Positions 1-5,951 of a DNA stretch of 22,472 nt are shown here, in pieces. The stretch is taken from positions 1 through 22,472 of the IMG/VR virus record IMGVR_UViG_3300023228_000006; one strand, 5' to 3'. A model generated the notes under the pieces. The model was given only the letters and a program-made list of their open reading frames with translations. It made no database searches and was not told the origin of the DNA. Both the position numbers and the translations under genes were made by a program. The DNA comes from a virus. Each line of letters opens with the position of its first letter. The stretch's first letter is position 1.

Positions 1-22
1 GATAGATGAGGCCATCGGGGCC

Positions 23-370
23 ATGAGCTACGACAAGGTCAAAGTCTATACGGTCTACGGCGAAGGCGGCGTGATCGTGCACGATACCCGGCACGATGCC
101 CGCAACTACGCCCCGGCCCCGGTGGCGCCAGCGGTTGAGCCCACCCCCGAGCCGGTGAAGGCCGCCAAGCCCGCGCCAGCCCCCAAGGTTGCGAAGCCCT
201 CTTACCGCGGCCTCAAGGCCATCGGCTCAGACGGTCAGAAGGTCGCCGTAGACATTTACATCGACTGGAAGATGGTCAATGCAATCGTGAACCTCGCAGC
301 CAACAGCGCAAACGGCGTATCCATCGACGGCGCAATCCGCGCAGTAGTTACCGGCCCCGCTGAGAAGTAA
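23..370 (+). CDS. Hypothetical Ala/Pro-rich phage protein, possibly 5'-partial
   Basis: I do not recognise this 115-residue protein. An N-terminal segment (about residues 1-28) with alternating hydrophobic residues is followed by an Ala/Pro/Lys-rich linker (about 30-60, repeated PAP and KPA motifs) and a C-terminal domain of about 55 residues. It looks like two small domains joined by a flexible tether. The reading frame stays open from ATG 23 to the left edge (base 2), and the ribosome site before ATG 23 is weak, so the real start may lie outside the window. It is the first gene of a + strand operon of small phage genes; 52 bases with a GC-rich hairpin separate it from the methyltransferase gene. 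Reality of the gene is supported by codon usage and position; function is unknown. Confidence 0.6.
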   Translation: MSYDKVKVYTVYGEGGVIVHDTRHDARNYAPAPVAPAVEPTPEPVKAAKPAPAPKVAKPSYRGLKAIGSDGQKVAVDIYIDWKMVNAIVNLAANSANGVSIDGAIRAVVTGPAEK

Positions 371-386
371 CCAAGTAGGCAACCGT

Positions 387-406
387 GGCCCGGCGTGATC
401 CGGGCC
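387..406 (+). terminator. Intergenic GC-rich hairpin, terminator- or attenuator-like
   Basis: A perfect 7-bp inverted repeat, GGCCCGG and CCGGGCC, surrounds a 6-base loop in the 52-base gap before the methyltransferase start. No T-run follows; the next bases are GAAAGG, which probably serves as the ribosome site of the downstream gene. It may slow transcription, protect the mRNA or modulate translation. A full intrinsic terminator is unlikely. Confidence 0.35.
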
Positions 407-422
407 GAAAGGCTGTAAGCGC

Positions 423-1400
423 ATGGCAACCGCAACCCTTGACAGGCCCACCCTGGGCGACTCCAAGTTGGTCACCCGCTTTCGCGCATGGGCCGCCGCC
501 CTAGATTCGCAGATCGAACACGCGGGCCGTCCCATGTCTCAGAACCCAACCCCGAAGCGCAATCGCGAACTCCAAAGCCGGATGATCGACTGCTGCAATC
601 TGGAGCGCACACAGCGCGCCCTTCAAGCTCTCGCCGATGCTCACGAGGCCGGAAGCATCCCCGACTCGCTGGCGGGCCTGAGAACCAAAGCCGAGGTGGC
701 CGGCATGGTGCGCAAGTGCACCGATGGCTCCAAGGGCGGTTACTATTCCTGCATCGAGAGCGACGACTTCGCAGATAAGACGCCAGCCGCCCGGATGCTG
801 CAAGAATTGATCGACCTCCCATCTTCTCTGCGCGCCGAACGTGACCGGCTCCGGAAGATCGAGGAGCTTGCGGCCGAGATTGCCCTGTCGAACATCCCCG
901 GATTCTTCCCGACGCCGCCGGCAGTGGTTGACGTAATGTTGCGCCGGGCGCGCCTGGAACCGGGCCTATTGGTCCTTGAGCCATCGGCGGGGAGTGGCAA
1001 CATAGCCGACGCCGTCCGGGCCGCTCAGGCGGGCGTGGCGGTTCACTGCATCGAACCAAACGGACGGCTGCGCGAGATTCTGAAACTCAAGGGATACGCT
1101 CTGATCGGCTTCGACGTGACGGACGTCATGGGTCAAGCCGTCTATGACCGGGTAATAATGAACCCTCCCTTTGAACGCCAGCAGGACATTGACCACGTTC
1201 GCGAAGCCTACACGCTCCTTAAGCCCGGCGGCGTCCTGGTATCGGTCATGGCCCCTAGCTTTGAGTTCCGGCAGGATCGCAAGAGCATCGACTTCCGCGG
1301 CTGGCTGGAGGATGTTGGAGCAAGCTGCGAAGACCTCCCTGATGGCTCCTTCAAGGCCAGCGGAACCGGCGTTTCAACCAAGCTCATAACAATCGGATAG
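423..1400 (+). CDS. SAM-dependent DNA methyltransferase (N6-adenine type, NPPF motif)
   Basis: The 325-residue protein has the hallmarks of a class I amino-methyltransferase. Motif I (SAM binding) is EPSAGSGNIA at residues 186-195, preceded by a FFPTPPAVVDVML segment (about 160-172) typical of phage and restriction-linked adenine methylases. The catalytic motif IV is NPPF at 247-250, followed by a LLKPGGVLVSVMAP strand-turn. About 155 N-terminal residues, with two Cys (CC) and a charged helix, are less recognisable and could help target recognition. The family transfers a methyl group from SAM to an exocyclic amine, usually N6 of adenine. No restriction endonuclease lies beside it, so it looks like an orphan phage methylase, perhaps for escaping host restriction. 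That role and the adenine specificity are inferred; the methyltransferase fold is well supported. GAAAGG about 10 bases upstream supports the ATG. Confidence 0.88.
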   Translation: MATATLDRPTLGDSKLVTRFRAWAAALDSQIEHAGRPMSQNPTPKRNRELQSRMIDCCNLERTQRALQALADAHEAGSIPDSLAGLRTKAEVAGMVRKCTDGSKGGYYSCIESDDFADKTPAARMLQELIDLPSSLRAERDRLRKIEELAAEIALSNIPGFFPTPPAVVDVMLRRARLEPGLLVLEPSAGSGNIADAVRAAQAGVAVHCIEPNGRLREILKLKGYALIGFDVTDVMGQAVYDRVIMNPPFERQQDIDHVREAYTLLKPGGVLVSVMAPSFEFRQDRKSIDFRGWLEDVGASCEDLPDGSFKASGTGVSTKLITIG

Positions 1401-1410
1401 CGTCCGGAAG

Positions 1411-1441
1411 ACAGGCGGGCGTGGACAAAACGCCCGTCTGT
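1411..1441 (+). terminator. Terminator-like hairpin after the methyltransferase gene
   Basis: A 12-bp stem (ACAGGCGGGCGT with ACGCCCGTCTGT, one G-U pair) and a 7-base loop lie 10 bases after the methyltransferase stop and before a new promoter. No T-tract follows. Its position between a gene end and a promoter suggests partial termination or 3' end protection. Confidence 0.45.
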
Positions 1442-1481
1442 GACAGCCATCACAGAGGTTGAGAATAGTTCATTCTGACTA

Positions 1482-1509
1482 TTGACATCTTAGACTAACA
1501 TGATAATCT
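1482..1509 (+). promoter_or_regulatory. Candidate sigma70-type promoter
   Basis: A consensus TTGACA at 1482-1487 is followed after 16 bases by TAATCT (1504-1509); GATAAT at 1502-1507 is a closer -10 match but at a short spacing of 14. The stretch 1460-1515 is clearly more A/T-rich than its surroundings and sits 26 bases before the next gene's start. It would drive the operon from 1535 to 4391. Confidence 0.5.
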
Positions 1510-1534
1510 GAACTTGTAAGGAATGGAGAGCAGC

Positions 1535-2101
1535 ATGAACGAGCAGGAACAGAACATGAGATTTGCCAAGAGGTTCGGATGCCCGCTTGCAACACTGGAA
1601 AGCATGATCGACAAGACGGCGACGGCACCCTCAATCGCCATAGTGGCCGTGTCGATCCTCAGCGATTCACAAGAGTTGATCGAGCGTGGCCGGAATGAAG
1701 AGGCCCGCCAAGCCATCAACCGCGCCAAGTGGTTGATGGCTCAGATCGGCCGACCGGTTCCAATGACCCTCGTGGACGGCCAGATGATCGTCACGGACTC
1801 GGTAGAGGGTCCGCAATATTCAATCGTGGGCAGCGTTGAGGGTTACGCCCGCAAGTACCAAGAAGATCCAGCCATCGCCTTTAAGCGCGCCGTGGAAAGG
1901 GGCCATGAGGTCGCATGGGCCAACAAACAGGCGACGGTGATCTGCAATTCTCCATCCTTCTACGCCCACGAGGACGCCGAACGCGCCAAGGCAATCACGG
2001 TCAATGCCGGCGCGCTGGTAGAGATCGAGGGCCGCCGCTACAAGGTGACCTTGACGCATCCCCGGTACAGCGACTTCGTAAAGTTCACCCCGGTCAAGTA
2101 G
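1535..2101 (+). CDS. Hypothetical phage protein
   Basis: This 188-residue protein is not recognised. I prefer ATG 1535 because GGAGAG ends four bases upstream; ATG 1523, in the same frame, would add four residues. The N-terminal half is helical and includes a small hydrophobic stretch (SIAIVAVSIL) and a charged helix (RGRNEEARQAINRAKWL). The C-terminal half looks like a mixed alpha/beta domain ending in a strand-rich segment (GALVEIEGRRYKVTLTHPRYSDF). No signal peptide or convincing membrane helix is seen. It is the first gene after the candidate promoter at 1482-1509 and precedes the DUF2786-like gene, so it probably belongs to the early/middle accessory operon. Function unknown. Confidence 0.7.
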   Translation: MNEQEQNMRFAKRFGCPLATLESMIDKTATAPSIAIVAVSILSDSQELIERGRNEEARQAINRAKWLMAQIGRPVPMTLVDGQMIVTDSVEGPQYSIVGSVEGYARKYQEDPAIAFKRAVERGHEVAWANKQATVICNSPSFYAHEDAERAKAITVNAGALVEIEGRRYKVTLTHPRYSDFVKFTPVK

Positions 2102-2228
2102 CCGGGCAAGTTTCCGCCGCCGCCAGCGGCAAGGTGTAGGGCCGGCTTAGGGCAGCGCATTGAGCCATGAGTCCGATAAGCAACCGGCCAGGCGGCGGAG
2201 AACCACTGCAACCCCGGAGGGCCGACGG

Positions 2229-3005
2229 GTGAACCCGGCCAGGAGCATGGACGTGGCTAGCGTAACCGACAAGTTGACCAAATTGATTGCCATGGAACAG
2301 AGCGCCCGGACCATCGGCAACCTGCAAGAGGCCGAGGCGTTCGCCGCCAAAGTCCAAGAGATGCTTTTCAAGTACAACCTCAGCATGACGGACCTCGAAA
2401 TTGAGGAACAGGAGCGCGACGAACCGATAGACGAGGAGCGGATTGACATTCTCAAGACCCGCCAGCGTTCACAGTGGCAGGAGATGTTGGCCGAGGCTAC
2501 CGCCGCATCCTGCTTTTGCCGGTCATACGTCATACTCGGATCGTCAAGGCAGGTTTTTGCAGGGCGCACCAGTGACCGCCAAGCGGCCATCGCACTGTTC
2601 GGGTATTTGGCGGCCTCTGGCAAGTCGATCTGTGACACTGAGGCCCGCAAGGCGCGCACGAGCAACCCTTTCGGCGAAGCGGCTAAAGGAAGGGATCGCT
2701 ACTCTTGGCAGGTTGCCGAGCGTGACGAGTGGGCGCGCAAATGGCGCAAGTCCTTCTTCATCGGCTTCGCGCTGGCTATCTCCACCCGGCTAACCAAAGA
2801 TCGGCTCTATCTCTCCGCGCAGTCCGAGGCGTCAACCGCCATGGTTCTCCGCAAGGATGTGGCGCTGGCCGCCTGGGAAAAGAACACCACTACCGGCCAA
2901 GCCCGCGGCCTTGCTACCGGCGGCCTGAATCGTGACGGTTACCGGGCCGGTGAGCGCGCCGGCAGTTCCATCAACCTCAAGGCCCACGCCGCCCTCACAG
3001 CGTAG
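2229..3005 (+). CDS. DUF2786 / DUF7168-like domain protein
   Basis: Residues about 11-52 (KLTKLIAMEQSARTIGN, then EAEAFAAKVQEMLFKYNLS) match the helical DUF2786 pattern, in which a small helical repeat ends in KYNLS. The following region (about 80-200), with WQEMLAEATAASCFCRSYV and a later GRTSDRQAAIALFGYL, fits the DUF7168-type domain that often accompanies DUF2786 in phage and bacterial proteins. The C-terminus is basic with a Gly-rich RAGERAGSS turn. Function of the family is not known. GTG 2229 is chosen because GGAGG (2216-2220) sits eight bases upstream; an in-frame TTG at 2160 would add 23 Arg-rich residues. ATG 2247 is less likely because its purine box is only one base away. With the chosen start the protein has 258 residues. 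Confidence 0.78.
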   Translation: MNPARSMDVASVTDKLTKLIAMEQSARTIGNLQEAEAFAAKVQEMLFKYNLSMTDLEIEEQERDEPIDEERIDILKTRQRSQWQEMLAEATAASCFCRSYVILGSSRQVFAGRTSDRQAAIALFGYLAASGKSICDTEARKARTSNPFGEAAKGRDRYSWQVAERDEWARKWRKSFFIGFALAISTRLTKDRLYLSAQSEASTAMVLRKDVALAAWEKNTTTGQARGLATGGLNRDGYRAGERAGSSINLKAHAALTA

Positions 3006-3052
3006 CTCAAACCCGGAGCCGGGGCGGGAATCTTCCCGGTGGAAGGAACACC

Positions 3053-3277
3053 ATGCCGCGAGGTAAAGCTGTAAACCCATGCGCCGGTTCTTGCCTCACG
3101 GTTGAGATCGACGACATCGACTCCATCGACGACAAAGACGGCCGACTTATGGTTCCGTGTCCGATATGCGCCCGCGCCCTGTATCCGCGCAGCCAATCCT
3201 CAACGAGCGACCTCACCGGCACGAAGTTCTACGCCATACTCCCAACCCACAACGAGAGAAAGAGGGACGCTGCATGA
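3053..3277 (+). CDS. Small Cys-rich hypothetical protein
   Basis: A 74-residue protein preceded by GGAAGGA a few bases before the ATG. Two Cys pairs, C10-x3-C14 and C36-x2-C39 (PCPIC), frame an acidic stretch (VEIDDIDSIDDKDG, about 17-30). The arrangement suggests a small zinc-binding knuckle, but it is not a family I recognise. Its stop overlaps the start of the Fis-type gene (ATGA), which suggests translational coupling. Function unknown; metal binding is inferred from the Cys spacing. Confidence 0.62.
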   Translation: MPRGKAVNPCAGSCLTVEIDDIDSIDDKDGRLMVPCPICARALYPRSQSSTSDLTGTKFYAILPTHNERKRDAA

Positions 3278-3567
3278 ATCTCACCCAACTTAACCAACGG
3301 CTCGACCAGATCCAGAGCGAGATCATTCGATTTCAGTCAGGCCGCGCAATGCAGTTGCTGAATGAGGTTGGAGAAATCAGGGGCCGGGTCGCGGCATTTA
3401 TCGGCGCGCCCATAGGCATCGTACCTCTCGAAACCTTGGAGCGGGCGGCGATTCTCCACGCGGTTGCTGTCTGCCGCAATAAGCACGCCGCCGCAGAAGC
3501 GTTGGGCATCGGGAAGACAAGCCTTTATCGAAAGCTGGAGCAATACGCGAGAGAGGCGGCCCTGTGA
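3274..3567 (+). CDS. Fis-type helix-turn-helix DNA-binding protein
   Basis: The 97-residue product has a predicted helical/coiled N-terminal half (LNQRLDQIQSEIIRFQSGRA) and a C-terminal Fis-family helix-turn-helix at about 53-92: LETLERAAILHAV, then NKHAAAEALGIGKTSLYRKL. This matches the HTH_8 module at the end of Fis and NtrC-type activators, where the helices after AAEALGI contact DNA. A role as a phage transcription regulator, perhaps of middle or late genes, is inferred. The start at ATG 3274 overlaps the previous stop by ATGA and has AGAGGG upstream; the open frame extends to 3157 but that part is a shadow of the previous gene. Its own stop overlaps the next start as GTGA. Confidence 0.82.
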   Translation: MNLTQLNQRLDQIQSEIIRFQSGRAMQLLNEVGEIRGRVAAFIGAPIGIVPLETLERAAILHAVAVCRNKHAAAEALGIGKTSLYRKLEQYAREAAL

Positions 3568-3833
3568 CCGCCGCGAACGCCATCTATATGCCCCTTGACC
3601 GCGCCTACCTGTGCGAGGACTGCCGGAATATCGGAAACGACCCGCACGGCTGCCCGGCCTGTGCATCCCAGGCGCTTCTATCGCTTGCCGGGGTACTTGA
3701 CCGTGAGGATCAACCGAAGATTGGAGGAAACGATGAAGGATTCATTTTGGACGATAGCCCGCGTCATTTTGCTTGGAGCGGCGCTGCTTGTTGCGCTGAC
3801 GGTACTGGGCTAATCCAGAACCTTATCGCCTAA
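3564..3833 (+). CDS. Small zinc-ribbon protein
   Basis: Starting at GTG 3564 (overlapping the previous stop, with GAGAGG seven bases upstream), the 89-residue protein contains C17-x2-C20 and C30-x2-C33 (LCEDC and GCPAC), a compact zinc-ribbon layout often seen in small phage proteins. A helix ([13 protein letters not shown]) follows. The segment after about residue 52 looks poorly constrained, and in another frame the same bases encode a convincing small membrane protein (3733-3813), so the last third may be shaped by that overlap. Zinc binding is inferred from the motif; partner and role are unknown. Confidence 0.62.
   Translation: MTAANAIYMPLDRAYLCEDCRNIGNDPHGCPACASQALLSLAGVLDREDQPKIGGNDEGFILDDSPRHFAWSGAACCADGTGLIQNLIA
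3733..3813 (+). CDS. Nested 26-residue predicted membrane protein
   Basis: In the +1 frame relative to the zinc-ribbon gene, an ATG with an excellent ribosome site (GGAGG at 3723-3727, five bases of spacing) opens a 26-codon reading frame. The product has a short polar start ([10 protein letters not shown]) and then an uninterrupted hydrophobic helix ([16 protein letters not shown]) that runs to the stop: a single-pass membrane microprotein. It lies entirely inside the 3' third of the zinc-ribbon gene. Possible roles include a small regulator of a host membrane protein or a lysis/superinfection factor; none can be shown from the sequence. The strong start signal and coherent membrane helix argue that it is translated. 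Confidence 0.55.
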   Translation: MKDSFWTIARVILLGAALLVALTVLG

Positions 3834-3855
3834 CCGAACGGGAAAGAGGAGCTTC

Positions 3856-4116
3856 ATGGGGAAGACAACAGGAATCGAATGGACAGACCACACGTTCAAT
3901 CCGTGGATCGGCTGTACCAAAGTCAGTCCCGGGTGCGCGAACTGCTACGCGAAAACGCGGGATGATCGGCACATGCTTGGACCGGTGGGGCATTGGGGGC
4001 CGGGCGCGCCGCGTCACGTCACGAGCGCATCCAACTGGCGCGAACCGCTGGCATGGGCGAAGTTCTGGCGCAAGGAAGGCAAGCGCGGCAAGGAGTTTCC
4101 GGCGGTGAACCGGTGA
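3856..4116 (+). CDS. DUF5131 / phage Gp37-Gp68-like protein, N-terminal part only
   Basis: Residues 1-32 carry the family signature: [11 protein letters not shown] followed by [13 protein letters not shown], with Cys at 20, 27 and 30. In full-length relatives, usually well over 200 residues, these three Cys are part of a radical-SAM-like metal site. A family-typical segment ([16 protein letters not shown], about 56-71) follows, but the product stops at 86 residues, before the conserved RRVFCASLADVFD-type region expected next. The gene therefore encodes a shortened version or a remnant. Its start has a GAGGAG site, and its stop overlaps the start of the next gene (GTGA), so it is still wired into the operon. 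Function of the family is not established. Confidence 0.72.
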   Translation: MGKTTGIEWTDHTFNPWIGCTKVSPGCANCYAKTRDDRHMLGPVGHWGPGAPRHVTSASNWREPLAWAKFWRKEGKRGKEFPAVNR

Positions 4117-4391
4117 CCCGCTTTGGTATAGTGAGAAGCCTGAGAGCACGAAAGGGGCCGCGCTTGCCGAAACGGCCAATCGACATCAGCAAGTGGGACT
4201 TGTCCGCCGTTCCCGATGAGGTAATCATCGCTGAGGCTGGCCGACGGCGTCGCGCCATGGCCGCGAATCGGCCCAAGGTCATGCACCCCTGTAAGCATTG
4301 CGGGAAGCTGTTCGGCGCGGCTGAGGTCCGGAAGCACTGGCCGGTCTGCCCCAAGAACCGCAAGAATCTCAAAAAGAAAGGCGGAGCCTAA
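4113..4391 (+). CDS. Small basic C2HC zinc-finger-like protein
   Basis: The 92-residue product from GTG 4113 has a basic N-terminus ([15 protein letters not shown]), a middle with [27 protein letters not shown], and a C-terminal finger: C60-x2-C63-x11-H75-x3-C79, followed by a Lys-rich tail. The spacing resembles a classical zinc finger whose last ligand is Cys. Nucleic-acid binding is inferred from the finger and high charge. The start overlaps the previous stop (GTGA), which suggests coupled translation because no good purine box sits close by; GTG 4129 is an alternative. It is the last gene of the + strand operon and ends just before a large convergent hairpin. Confidence 0.65.
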   Translation: MTRFGIVRSLRARKGPRLPKRPIDISKWDLSAVPDEVIIAEAGRRRRAMAANRPKVMHPCKHCGKLFGAAEVRKHWPVCPKNRKNLKKKGGA

Positions 4392-4411
4392 GCCCCGCCC
4401 CTTCTCGCACC

Positions 4412-4441
4412 CGGCCCGCTGGCTACTCTGCCGGCGGGCCG
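4412..4441. terminator. Large hairpin between convergent operons (bidirectional terminator)
   Basis: CGGCCCGCTGGC (4412-4423) pairs with GCCGGCGGGCCG (4430-4441) over 12 bp with one G-U pair and a 6-base loop. It lies 20 bases after the + strand operon ends, and the loop contains the stop codon of the last - strand gene. CTTCCGTT follows on the + strand; the T-tract is weak. The position at the head-on junction of two operons suggests termination from both sides. Confidence 0.6.
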
Positions 4442-4614
4442 CTTCCGTTATGGCCCTTGAAGGCCATGCACCCGGCGGCGACGATGGCTTGAGCGACGCC
4501 GAGTAGATCGTGGAACCGTAGAGCGGCAATGCCGACGCCCGCGCCGGCCAGAATGATGAGGACGGCCCAAACGTTCTCGCTCACGGTATTCAAGGTTGCG
4601 ATAAAGCCCTTCAT
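4423..4614 (-). CDS. Small membrane protein, holin-like
   Basis: The 63-residue protein begins at ATG 4614, which overlaps the upstream stop as ATGA; a longer open frame to 4695 is a shadow. It has two hydrophobic segments, VWAVLIILAGAGVGIAAL (about 16-33) and LLGVAQAIVAAGCMAF (about 37-52), with a short polar tail. Size, two possible membrane helices and location at the end of a lysis cassette fit a small holin, which would form membrane lesions that let the lytic enzyme reach the cell wall. No holin family is recognised by sequence, so the role rests on topology and context. The last codons are part of the terminator stem. Confidence 0.6.
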   Translation of the reverse strand: MKGFIATLNTVSENVWAVLIILAGAGVGIAALRFHDLLGVAQAIVAAGCMAFKGHNGSGPPAE

Positions 4615-5243
4615 TTCGCCAACTTTCCCGACGCGTACCCGACGCCCGCGCCGATAGCAATCCACTTTGCAGCCGTGAGCGTCCGGTGGATCCAAGTTCC
4701 GCCCTCGGCCGATGCTTCCCAGGATGCAGCGGTGATCTGCTCTGCCTCGTACTTGTTTTCAGTCGCCGCTAGTTCCGCCTTAAAGTCGATTGCATCTTTT
4801 GAGCAAGCCAGCAGCCGGGCGTTCGATTCGTCACAGTTGAGCTTGTACGCCTGAAAAGCCGGAATGTCAGCCTGGGGTACGACAATCTGCTGTGTTGCCG
4901 GGGCTGTGGCCGTGGCTGGTGTCGTTTGCACCGTGACGGGCTGCGGGAGATTCGGCACAATGGCCGGGATGGCTGCCACGGCCTGTTGAGGCGTAACAAC
5001 GATGGTCCTCTGGTTCGCGATGGCGGCCAGTTGCGCTTGCAGGTTGGCTGCCGTCTGCGCTTGGTCAGCCTTGGCCTGAGTGATGGCCGCCTGGCTCGTC
5101 TTGATTACCTGATCCTGAGCCGTCTGTGTCGCCTCGGCCCTCACTCGCGCATCGCGCTCTTGCAGCCATTCATAGCTGCCCAGGGCTAGAGAGAGGAATA
5201 GAATGGCCCCTATTACGTATCCCGCTGTCTTTGATAGCGTCAC
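4611..5243 (-). CDS. Membrane-anchored coiled-coil protein, spanin-like (Rz-type)
   Basis: This 210-residue protein has one N-terminal membrane helix (about 7-24, GYVIGAILFLSLALGSY), an Ala/Gln-rich predicted coiled coil (about 28-78), a Pro/Ala/Thr-rich stretch (about 84-126), two Cys (C137, C147), a second charged helix (DFKAELAATENKYEAEQ) and a C-terminal hydrophobic Gly-rich segment (about 192-206). Inner-membrane spanins share the N-terminal anchor plus coiled-coil build, and the gene lies between a cell-wall enzyme and a holin-like gene with ATGA overlaps on both sides. A spanin or lysis-accessory role is inferred; no separate outer-membrane lipoprotein gene with a lipobox was found beside it. 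Confidence 0.55.
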   Translation of the reverse strand: MTLSKTAGYVIGAILFLSLALGSYEWLQERDARVRAEATQTAQDQVIKTSQAAITQAKADQAQTAANLQAQLAAIANQRTIVVTPQQAVAAIPAIVPNLPQPVTVQTTPATATAPATQQIVVPQADIPAFQAYKLNCDESNARLLACSKDAIDFKAELAATENKYEAEQITAASWEASAEGGTWIHRTLTAAKWIAIGAGVGYASGKLAK

Positions 5244-5605
5244 GCGGTCACCTCCAAAAGCCTGTCGTTAGACGCCATGAGCATTTCGCGCAGGACGTGG
5301 GACAGAATGATGCAGCCATGGGAGGCTGAGTGATTGAGTTTGGGGTTGTCACCGTGAACCATGAAGCCGGAACGGCCCCAAGTATTCGTGTTTGAGCAGG
5401 GTGACAAGTGGGCTACGATCGGACCCTTTTCAGGGTCGTCGAAGAACCTCCCGATGGTGTACTGCCCAACCGGGATAGGCCCGACACCTTCCTCTTGCTC
5501 CGCGCTTGGATTATTGAGGCCGTCGCCGTTGCCGCTATAACCGCAACCGACGAGCGCGCCCGACGGGTTTGTAACGTCGCCTGTCTTCTGCTCGTACTTC
5601 CACAT
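5240..5605 (-). CDS. DUF2778 (Tlde1-like) L,D-transpeptidase-fold cell-wall enzyme
   Basis: The 121-residue protein starts at ATG 5605, where a GAGGG box stands about nine bases upstream. It opens with WKYEQKTGDV and has GYSGNGDGLNNP (22-33), VGPIPVGQYTIG (41-52), HGD (84-86) and a SHGCI motif (95-99). The H...SHGC pair is the catalytic His/Cys pattern of the L,D-transpeptidase (YkuD-like) fold, and the GPIPxGxY element is typical of DUF2778. Characterised members act on peptidoglycan stem peptides. Beside membrane and spanin-like genes it is the best candidate for the phage lytic enzyme, and no classical lysozyme is present in the window. It could instead modify the cell wall during infection. 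Confidence 0.78.
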   Translation of the reverse strand: MWKYEQKTGDVTNPSGALVGCGYSGNGDGLNNPSAEQEEGVGPIPVGQYTIGRFFDDPEKGPIVAHLSPCSNTNTWGRSGFMVHGDNPKLNHSASHGCIILSHVLREMLMASNDRLLEVTA

Positions 5606-5610
5606 TTGAA

Positions 5611-5847
5611 TTACCCTCTTGCTTTCTGCGCTTCGAGTGTTGCCAGCCGTTCGCCGTGGTTGTTGATGGCCGTCCACATCTCCTTGCGGCTCGTGTCGAG
5701 TTCCTTGATTTGTCCCTCGGCCGCCTGCGTACGCGCCTCAATGGAACCCTTAAAAATCCCCCAATAGAGCGCCTGACCGATGAGTCCCGAGAGGATGCCA
5801 ACCACCCCGGTTAAAGCGATGATCCATGCGGTTGTTTCTGCGTTCAT
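5611..5847 (-). CDS. Membrane-anchored coiled-coil protein of the lysis cassette
   Basis: A 78-residue protein with one strong membrane segment (about 7-31, AWIIALTGVVGILSGLIGQAL) followed by a cytoplasmic or periplasmic helix rich in charged residues (about 36-75) that looks like a coiled coil. GGAGG is four bases before the ATG. It is the first gene of the lysis cassette, five bases before the DUF2778-like gene. Such proteins are often annotated as holin or haemolysin XhlA-like, although XhlA usually has the reverse order (coil first). A holin or antiholin role is plausible but not shown. The 104-base gap upstream holds TTGACA in this orientation (5883-5888) but no convincing -10. Confidence 0.6.
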   Translation of the reverse strand: MNAETTAWIIALTGVVGILSGLIGQALYWGIFKGSIEARTQAAEGQIKELDTSRKEMWTAINNHGERLATLEAQKARG

Positions 5848-5951
5848 GCTGCCTCCGCCGGCGAACTAACGTCTACATTCTCTGTCAATTCCAAGCCGTT
5901 TTTAGCTGTCCAAAGGCTGCGAAATGACAAAATCACGCATTGGCCCCTGTA

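Noticed and set aside
472-1059. 195-codon - strand open frame opposite the methyltransferase gene
   Set aside because: Composition is Arg/Pro/Ser-rich as expected for an antisense shadow; the methyltransferase motifs prove the + strand frame.
4615-4695. Longer start (ATG 4695) for the holin-like gene
   Set aside because: The extra residues are an out-of-frame reading of the spanin-like gene; ATG 4614 overlaps the upstream stop as ATGA, the rule in this operon.
5848-5951. Promoter for the lysis cassette
   Set aside because: TTGACA is present on the - strand at 5883-5888, but no acceptable -10 stands 15-19 bases from it, so it is not listed as a feature.
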